Source: Candidula unifasciata | Lineage: Eukaryota; Mollusca; Gastropoda; Stylommatophora; Geomitridae | Length of the DNA: 64,000 nt | Direction: 5' to 3' | Assembly: GCA_905116865.2 (NCBI GenBank) | Contig: CAJHNH020002093.1 | Location: 50,497 to 114,496, forward strand | In this document: piece after piece, positions 56,421 through 64,000 of the stretch | How positions within the stretch are numbered: the stretch's first letter is position 1 | How the letters are laid out: every line of letters starts with the position of its first letter | Made by a program: the position numbers and the translations under genes | Notes under the pieces: model-generated | What the model saw: the letters and a program-made list of their open reading frames with translations, nothing else | Database searches by the model: none | Told to the model about the DNA's origin: nothing

Positions 56421-57295
56421 ATGTCAATAGGCATTTATGTAGGTTTGATATGCTTTTTTATGTTGTGGGTTGTTATTGTTGTTGTTATTATTGTTGTTGA
56501 TATTGTTTTTGTTCTTCTTTTTCTTCTTCTTTTCCTTGCTCTTTCTTCTTCTTCTTCTTCTTCTTCTTCTTCTTCTTCTTCTTCTTCTTCTTCTTCTTCT
56601 TCTTCTTCTTCTTCTTCTTCTTCTTCTTCTCTTCTTCTTCTTTTTTTCTTCTTCTTCTTCTTCTTCTTCTTCTTCTTCTTCTTGCTCTCTCTTCTTCTTC
56701 TTCTTCTTCTTCTTCTTCTTCTTCTTCTTCTTCTTCTTCTTCTTTTTTCTTTTTCTTTTTCTTTTTTTCTTCTTCTTCTTCTTTTTTTCTTCTTCTTCTT
56801 TTTCTTCTTCTCCTTCTTCTTCGAAATCTTCTTCTTCTTCGAATTCTTCATCTTTTTCATTACCATCTCCTCCTCATGTAAATAGACATTTATGTAGGTT
56901 TGATATGCTTTTTTTAATGTTGTGGTTGTTATTGTTGTTGTTATTATTGTTGTTGATGTTGTTTTTGTTCTTCTTTTTGTTCTTTTTTTTTTCTTTTCTT
57001 CTTCTTCTTCTTCTTCTTCTTCTTCTTCTTCTTCTTCTTCTCTTCTTCTTCTTCTTCTTCTTCTTCTTCTTCTTCTTCTTTCTTCTTCTTCTTCTTCTTC
57101 TTCTTCTTCTTCTTCTTCTTCTTCTTCTTCTTCTTCTTCTTCTTCTTCTTCTTCTTCTTCTTCTTCTTCTTCTTCTTCTTCTTCTTCTTCTTCTTCTTCT
57201 TCTTCTTCTTCTTTTTCTTCTTTTTCTTCTTTTCCTTCTTCTTCGAAATCTTCTTCTTCGAATTCTTCTTCTTTTTCATTACCATCTCCTCCTCC
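56421..57295. repeat. Tandem duplication of a (CTT)n-containing block
   Basis: Copy 1 (56427-56876) and copy 2 (56882-57293) share GCATTTATGTAGGTTTGATA at one end and CTTCTTCGAAATCTTCTTC, GAATTCTTC and CATTACCATCTCCTCCTC at the other, with different CTT lengths between. The ~440-bp duplication thus includes unique flanks, not just slippage. Long Glu/Lys or Leu/Ser frames are artefacts. Confidence 0.93.
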
Positions 57296-57404
57296 CCTCA
57301 CCCCTTCTCCTTCTCCTGCTCTTCTTTACCTGGTTATATCTGAACCAATTTTACAAATATTTCGAGATGAAGTCAGTTTCAAGCTATTTAGTAATCAAAA
57401 TAGG

Positions 57405-57610
57405 TACACTAGAATGCGACTCTGAGACTGCGGGACAGACTCCCAAACATGTGAGGCAGAATTGCCATATCTACTCCCGACAGATATTGGTGAACTAATT
57501 TAGAAGACCAGCTTGAGACGGTGGGAAACTGGCGGTGACCTGAGATACTGTGCTAGCTGTGACCCAGACGACGCCCGAGATAAAACGCTGAAGAAGAAGA
57601 AGAAAGTATA
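57405..57610 (+). pseudogene. LINE terminal fragment with (GAA)n tail
   Basis: Encodes CDSETAGQTPKHVRQNCHIY, the C.C...DQT..HVL..C zinc-like end of CR1/Jockey-type LINE ORFs, then a degraded tail GDLRRT-type region. It ends AAACGCTGAAGAAGAAGAAG. Confidence 0.75.
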
Positions 57611-57819
57611 AACACATTAGGTGCACAAGTATGTGATCTTATCATGTGTTGGCGATTGTTGCTTCAGTAAAGAAGCTTTAATACAAATTATGTGCACAAG
57701 TATATAATTACTTATCACATCTTAGCGACTTTTGCTTTGATGAAAAAAAAAAAAAATGATCCAATTAGAGAAATGTGTCTACAAAATCTCCTAACTGCTA
57801 GAGTTAGAGTCTCATTCAG

Positions 57820-58240
57820 TAAAGTTACTGGCATAGTAATCAAATGACTCAATGCAAGTAACTGATAAAGTAACTATATGACTCAATACAAGTAACTGGC
57901 ATAGTAACTGTCTGACTTAGTACAAGTAACTGGTATAGTGGCTATGTGACTCAATACAAGTTACTGGCATAGAAGCTAGATGACTCAATAAAAGTAACTG
58001 GCATAGTTGCTGTCTCAGTACGAGTAACTGGCAGAGTTGCTATCTGGCTCAGTACAAGTAACTGGCAAAGTAGCTATCTGATTCAATACAAGTAACTGGC
58101 ATAGTAACTATCTGACTCAATACAAGTAACTGGCATAGTAACTGACTCAATACAAGTAACTGGCATGGTAACTATCTGACTCAGTACAAGTAACTGGCAT
58201 AATTGTTATCTGGCTCAAAACATGTAACTGGCTTTGTAGT
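57820..58240. repeat. 34-bp minisatellite, about 12 copies
   Basis: The unit is close to TACAAGTAACTGGCATAGTA plus ACTATCTGACTCAA. Some units lack an internal ~8 bp (near 58010 and 58145). Divergence between units is 5-15%. Confidence 0.94.
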
Positions 58241-59299
58241 GTAACTATATAAAATTTACAGCTGCCCTCAGGTAATACAACACATAGCGACTAGCTCTGA
58301 CATTCTCTTACTCTTATGTTAGTCTCAAAAGAATATTGACACATAATGAAGCACATACTAGGAACATTTGCAAGTAACAGATAACTGATTAAAATTATTA
58401 TACAGCAGTTATTGCTGCAGACTGCTGCCCTCTCGTCCAAACCCTCAGAAAAGACTCCTCTCATGACTACTTCCCAATTTCCTCGTATATTCATGTAAGG
58501 ATTCCCTCGATTGTTTTCGTTGTCCCTTGCCTTGTATTCTAATAACTATGCTTTGCAAGACTCATATTTATAATCAGATTTTGCTCTTGTGGGGCCAGCC
58601 TTTTTTAGTTTCCAAAACAAGATGATCTTTATTATGGGCCGCTTTTCTGATATCTACAGATCTTCTTGAATATCAGTGCTCCTTCCGTTTTTTTCTGTTT
58701 GACTCACGGTGTCCTAAGAATTGTTTTCACACATTAGTTTCAAACTTTGGATTGCATGCGTGTTTTTAAAATGTTAGTATCTCTTCTGGGTTCCAGTCAG
58801 CTATTTTGGAGTGAACAATAGATCCCCCGTCCTTAACAAACATGTAAAAGACGAATAAGGCAATATTTGCTAAAATCGGATGCATTCGGTAGCTGATATC
58901 ACAGCCTAAATATAAACCATAACGTTATATGTCAGCCTCGAAGTGAGCAGGCAAAATAAGAAGTTAAATGTCATCGATTCACATCATGTGTTACAATCGA
59001 AAGAATGCAGCTACAAAATGACGCCAAAAAAAAAAAAAAAAAAATTAAAAGAACAAAGTGGAAAAACCGTCACATAAGGGATTGAGTCCATTTTCAGACA
59101 TAATCGTCATATTCAATCACTCCACTTGAAATAAATCACAGAAAAGCAGTAAAGCCACAGTGTCCTTGTAAATATCTCCACACCTTCTGCTGCAACTGGA
59201 AATCACTCACTTTGCTATCTCTCGAGAGAGGGGTGGGGGGAGGGATGTCACTCTTCACCTGGTACATCAACATTGTTCAAGTTGACTTACATATACGTC
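58241..59299. other. Non-coding DNA
   Basis: A run at 59025-59044 and a G4-prone GAGGGGTGGGGGGAGGG at 59228-59244. No gene recognised. Confidence 0.45.
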
Positions 59300-59700
59300 A
59301 CTGTTTGTTGTTAGTTAGTTAACTGATCGTTTATCCTCTTTGCACATCGGACAAGTCCACAGGCGCTCTGATCCCATCTTCAGTATCTCCTTCAGCATAT
59401 GGTGACTGATGATACAGTTAAATGTTGGTTTACTTTTTTTTCTGTGGGTACCTGTTTTGAGTTTATTTCTGGCAACGCCTATTTTTACAAAAAGTTCTCG
59501 TAGTCTTTTCAAGGTTGCCAATTAACCGTCGTTTCCTGAATAATCTATTTATCCTTACCTCTTTTGGAGCACTGAGAACATCGGCCCCGTCCATTTCCTT
59601 TCCTGTGACTACCGTGGCCCTTCCAAGCCAGTCTGATAGTTTGTTTTCCTCTTTGCCCCAGAGTGTCATAGCACAAACATGAAAATGATTTCTCTGTCAG
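59300..59700 (-). pseudogene. RNase H-bearing LINE, C-terminal fragment
   Basis: Minus strand reads GKEENKLSDWLGRATVVTGK and EMDGADVLSAPKEV (59540-59665), then after a frameshift LKRLRELFVKIGVARNK, HHMLKEILKMGSERLWTCPM and CKE (59330-59515). This is the end of the RNase H domain and the C-terminal zinc-like tail of the family seen at 24418-25267. It is better conserved than most copies here. Confidence 0.85.
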
Positions 59701-61864
59701 CCCCGAGATTTCATCAGACTTTTAAAAGTTTGTCATTGAAACCATTCTATCTGGGAGATTTCATAAGAATGTTTATGAAATCCGCACAAGCACGCACTGA
59801 AAAACATTAAAACCCAAACAAAATGGCTAGTGGTAAGTCATTGGATTTTGTTGCTCATTACCTCATAGTCAAAATACCAAACATCACTGTTACTAAATAC
59901 TAGTGATGACGATCAATGGTTGTACAAGACGCAGAAAGTTAGGACTAAACGAAGGTATAATTTACAGCATTTGAAGATGTTCCATTTCTCCATGCTCAGC
60001 AAATATTATTTTCTCTCTCTTAGATCGGAGCAATCTGGATAGTCGTCAGCCACGTCTCTCGAGACAGTCCTGCGGCTTGTGGGATTATATCCCTTACACA
60101 GAGTCGCGTTTTAAGCGCAATCTCGAAATGTGGCAGGGTGGAAAAGGCACTTAGCGTATTGGGTTTTTTAATATTAAACAACCTCGTTAATTTTAGAGTA
60201 CAGAGCTATTTGAGGAAACGTGGAGTAAATCATCACAGTATGATGGACAAGAGCCAGCAGTTAAATAGTTTATATACTAATCGTTATGAATAAATTATTT
60301 GCCACTTCTCAAAGTTCAAAGTCGACGTAGAGCTACCTGGTTGAAACCACAAAACAAATGTTATATATACGTAATCAATTACAGTAAAAATATCATTTAT
60401 TGAATACCAAATTGATATGTCGCTAAAGAAATGGAAACATTTAAACACAACAAAGCTGGGAAATGTTCTCCCCACAAATTCAAAGGTCACACAATCGATT
60501 TTGGATTAGACATTTCAAAACCGCATTTTATCACATTTGCAGCAAGGAGGAAGAGTATTCTAAGAAACAAATTGCCATTCATAAAGCATAAATGCAGTCA
60601 GCTGTCCGACATCCATTGATAAGGTGTGATTTGTTTACAAACTTCGAACAAGGAACATCGATCAGAGAAAAGTGAAGCGAACGAGCTGGTCATGCCATCC
60701 TGATTATCCAGTGTTATTTGAAAAATCATTTACAACACGCGCCCAATGGGTTCCAGCGTTATTATCTTGTTATAGGATGGCATTACCTATAGTTTTCAGA
60801 ACATGCTGAACAATTAGTCTCACTATGTCGTTCTGGTATCTTGGCCTGTCAAGTCTTACCAAATGTAGAATGGGATCCTGCTATGTCTTTAGAAGCCTCC
60901 CTGGACCATGAAAGATGATCTACAATATCCATCCATTTCACGTATTGTGTCATCAATAAATCGCTCTACTGGTCGTCTCCAAACTCAAATCCTGTCACGA
61001 TTGAATGTGACAGTACGCAAGATTCAATAGTGAAGAGGACTTGACTCCATTGTTGCCTTGTCCATCTGATGTACTCGCAACACCAAGCATAGTTTTTGCA
61101 ATGAAACTGGAATAGAGCGCTTTCTGTCTACAGGATGTAGGACCTGACATTCCGAATTCATTTTAGAGTTTTCCAAGTCATTGTTCGATGGTGGCAGGGC
61201 TGATAACAAGAGGCACATCTCCTACTGATAAATCAAATGACGATCTGGCCCTAGTACGATCATCCACACTTCCTGGGGGGGGGTCGCCTGAAGTCTCTCC
61301 CAATGTGCTTTGAACAGAATGGATATTGCAAACGGTCTAGCAACTTGACTTGTTCTCACACCCGCTAGAGCTCTCGTTCTTTGTAAAGTGTCAGAAAGTC
61401 CTCTCGCTGGCAATGGTTTTTTTGCAGGAGTGAAAAAACCCTGAGTCTACTGATTGCCTTACAAACAGTCCGCCTATAGCGCGCGGGGTGTCATTTAGCG
61501 CGATTACTTTACCTGTTTTGTTGCATGGACATTTTATTTTTTGTCAATAAATGTAGGGTCGGCAAACCAATTGCACATAATGCCACTATAGTTGCCGGTG
61601 GTTTGTTGTCATAAAGGCTTCATGGTTAAATAAAGGACCTTGGAGTTTAAAGATACTGTCCTCCCATTTGTACTAATAAAAATTCCTTTACTTATTAGTT
61701 TTTCTATGGCGCTTACATAAATGTTATTGAAAGATAATATGGTGGCATCTGACTTCTGAAGAGTGGTATACATGTCTCTTTTTTTTTTACTTTTTGCTTT
61801 ACTATCTCGGTAAAAGTGTTTGAGAATTGTACTTGTGGTCTTTTTAAACCATGATTATTGAATG

Positions 61865-61895
<31 letters not shown>

Positions 61896-62044
61896 TGGTT
61901 TGTCCTTATATCATCATCATTCTCTCGCCTTTGTGTGCTGTTAGACATCACATTGGGCTTACATTCGATTGCCTCGACTCCGCTCTATTGCATGCAAGCG
62001 CTCTCGATTGCTGACTTGGATTCAGTCCATATGATAAACCTCCA
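59701..62044. other. Mostly unidentified DNA
   Basis: Minus frames at 61222-61413 and 61024-61218 join through one stop (about 125 codons in total, including ARPFAISILFKAHWERLQAT and QEVWMIVLGPDRHLIYQ) and may be a broken element ORF, but I recognise no family. (GT)n at 61863-61900. Confidence 0.4.
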
Positions 62045-62860
62045 AAGGGAAGCAAGTACAATCAGGGGATCTACCAGTCGTCAGTAAGAAAATTATCCTC
62101 GTCAACGAGCGTTTCGGCCCCTACGATTCCTAGACGCTTTTGGAGGTGGGCCATGACCTTGAGTTCATGAAGCTTCAGGGCTGGTTCCCTGCTGCACGAA
62201 TTACCGGATGGTTTTTTCGTTCGGATAGAGACAAGACGTCTTTGGTAGTTTTTGCAGAAGGTACTGTGAGATAGAAAGTCGTTGCGGCAGCCTAATTAGA
62301 ACAGTCAGCGTGCCTGGACGGCCCGAGCCGACAAGCCCCTTACGATTGTTTTACCGACACATGTTGGGACTTTTTTTAGCAGGTGGCAGAGGATCACTGG
62401 CAGACAATTCGGACACGATGACTTATCAAAGGGTGAGAAACCCTTTTCCACTAGACACCCGGGACCAGGCTCACCGAGGCCCGTCCCCTACGTTGTTGCG
62501 TTGCGTCCCAAGCCAGCTAGAGGCCCTTTCGGCTACCTCTCCCAGTTTTTAGTTTTAGTGTTCGTTTCCGTTCATTACCGCGCAATCCTAGTTCTTTAAC
62601 CACATTGTAGAGCGAAGTGGAAACGAGGCCTCTCGCTTCCATTTCGACGGCAAAGACCCGTACCGTGTACGCCTCGTTTCTCCTCAGACCGGCTGCTAAA
62701 TCACTGTATTTCTCGAGCTTATACAGGTGATTTTCATCCATACGCGACTCATACGAGACGGTGAGCTCTATCAGGATGAGCTGCCGTTTCTGCGCAGAGT
62801 GGAGGACTATGTCAGGTCGCAGACCGGTCTTCCGGATTAACTCGGGGTACCTACATAATT
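62045..62860 (-). pseudogene. RLE-type LINE C-terminus and 3' UTR, second copy
   Basis: From about 62860 downwards the frame is open: LRPDIVLHSAQKRQLILIEL (62763-62822), SRMDENHLYKLEKYSDLAAG, VEMEARGLVSTSLYNVVKEL and GLRGNERKRTLKLKTGRGSR, ending near 62517. PD followed 15 residues later by E is the pattern of a restriction-like endonuclease; the later K..KY.DLA block is also usual. The 3' UTR to about 62045 aligns with 6811-7155 of the + strand copy (both contain CTTCATGAAC...CCACCT...GGGGCCGAAAC-like blocks). This copy keeps the Asp that is mutated at 5.6-7.2 kb. Confidence 0.8.
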
Positions 62861-64000
62861 TGTAGTCTCTCGTAATAATGTTCTTCCTAATGTTTCCCTT
62901 AGACGTCCTCTTTTTCTCAGACCACTTGTTTCCTTTTTCAGTGTTTGTTTTGTAATTATTTTATCATTTCGTCTCAGAATGTGCCTTATATATCTCCACT
63001 TTTTTTTTTTAAAATTATTGATACACCTATTTGTGCAAACATTTATATGATCTCCACACTCTTGTTTAATTAACCCCATTTTATTTTTATTATTTTTATT
63101 CATTTATTTTCACATGGTTTTTAACTTTTGTTTCCTATCTTTGGTTTTTCTCCAACTTTCGCTGGCATGAGTTAGAAGGGAAATAACGTTAGAATTAGGG
63201 ACGTTAGAATTAAGGACTTGTAGTTTCATCTTAAAGTAATATAAACTTGGAGCTCCATATTTTAAGGCCTTTAAAGACTGTTGTTGCTTTGCCAATGCGT
63301 ATCATAATTTCCCTTGTTGTATTTTACTGAGAGTCAAAACCGCTACACAAATAGATAAAATGGTCTGTTACTTTTATGGGTTTGATCTCTAGTCTGACAT
63401 CTACTCGATCGGTTGCTGTATCTTTTATATTATTTGTTTTGTTCATAGCGGCAGCATAAATCAGGTGGTTCAAATATTTTTTGTTTTTTGTGTTTTTGGA
63501 GGGTGTAGACGACAGATCCTCTGTTTTTCTATGTATGTTTAAAAAAAATATGTTTACCTAACATAAGAAATCCGTGAAATCCTGATCTTCCAGTTGTCTG
63601 TTGCCTACCCGGTCAGTCAGTGATAGTGTTACTTCTGCACCTTTATTTCATTAGCCAATCAACAAGGAAGAAAGAATGCGGCCTTGTTTCACTTCGTGTT
63701 CCACCAAGAACCAGTCACTTAGACCATTTCTAGTGCACACTGCACATTCTGAATATATCGTATTAATTTATTCTAATAATGAATGTATTAACTGCCTCTT
63801 TAATTCTATAAAGGATTACTTTGTGAAAGGTTTTGACAATAAAGATAATATTGTGATTCCTTTTCAACTATTGGGGTTGTTGCGATATTTCCTTTCTCCA
63901 CAATCATTCCTGTCTTCCATTGTATTGACGATTTGTTTCCTCTTACCATGTTTTCATTTTAAACAGTTTCTAGCAGTCGTTGGGATAGTTGTCCTCACCT
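62837..64000 (-). pseudogene. LINE RT remnant and C-terminus, running off the window
   Basis: Minus strand gives KMKLQVLNSNVPNSNVISLL, THASESWRKTKDRKQKLKTM, then KKKWRYIRHILRRNDKIITK and GLRKRGRLRETLGRTLLRET. This is the IFNSNVKSVLLYG.E.WR..K..... block and C-terminus of a LINE. Upstream (63450-64000) only traces of RT remain (KTFHKVILYRIKEAVNT). It shares its 3' part with 44360-45080. It abuts the RLE-type LINE at 62860. Confidence 0.78.

Noticed and set aside
56421..57498. Poly-Glu, poly-Lys, poly-Leu and poly-Ser frames
   Set aside because: Products of (CTT)n in different frames; no unique domain.

Overview
This window is eukaryotic nuclear DNA, almost certainly from a metazoan and most plausibly a mollusc (gastropod-like). 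Three things suggest this: two spliced exons of a GnRH/AKH/corazonin-type receptor, long AT-rich introns, and many LINE, Penelope and tRNA-SINE remnants beside very long simple repeats. There are no operons, Shine-Dalgarno sites or bacterial genes. The species assignment is inference.

The only host protein-coding gene I can support is a class A GPCR on the + strand. Exon 26873-27187 encodes the N-terminus, TM1, TM2 and the start of TM3. Exon 48585-48743 encodes the rest of TM3, ICL2 and TM4. The two are separated by a 21.4 kb phase-0 intron. TM5-TM7 were not found before the window ends, so the next intron would exceed 15 kb.

Left flank (1-26.8 kb): a decayed Gypsy-like gag with zinc knuckle and a candidate primer-binding site (minus); a hairpin at 3.7 kb; a complete solo LTR with exact 5-bp target duplication (4406-5061); two adjoining LINE fragments (5.36-7.15 kb); a tetranucleotide satellite (8.46-9.3 kb); a Penelope-like element with RT and GIY-YIG remnants (11.5-15.1 kb, minus), split by a 659-bp foldback transposon with telomere-like arms and a perfect 8-bp duplication; then more LINE debris and two RNase H remnants in a row (24.0-25.3 kb).

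Intron between the exons (27.2-48.6 kb): at least eight LINE fragments in both orientations, two tRNA-SINE families, a foldback element and microsatellites. One SINE with a perfect 13-bp target duplication ends 65 bp before the second exon.

Right flank (48.7-64 kb): a ~50-bp repeat directly after the exon 2 donor, a 1.2 kb 35-bp minisatellite, three long simple-repeat blocks (GACAGA-type, GAAA, CTT), a hAT-like MITE interrupted by a LINE tail, a 34-bp minisatellite, and further LINE 3' ends.

I saw no sign of an undescribed multi-gene system. The most notable items are the telomere-armed foldback element inside the Penelope element, the GPCR gene structure, and the minisatellites in the intron after exon 2.
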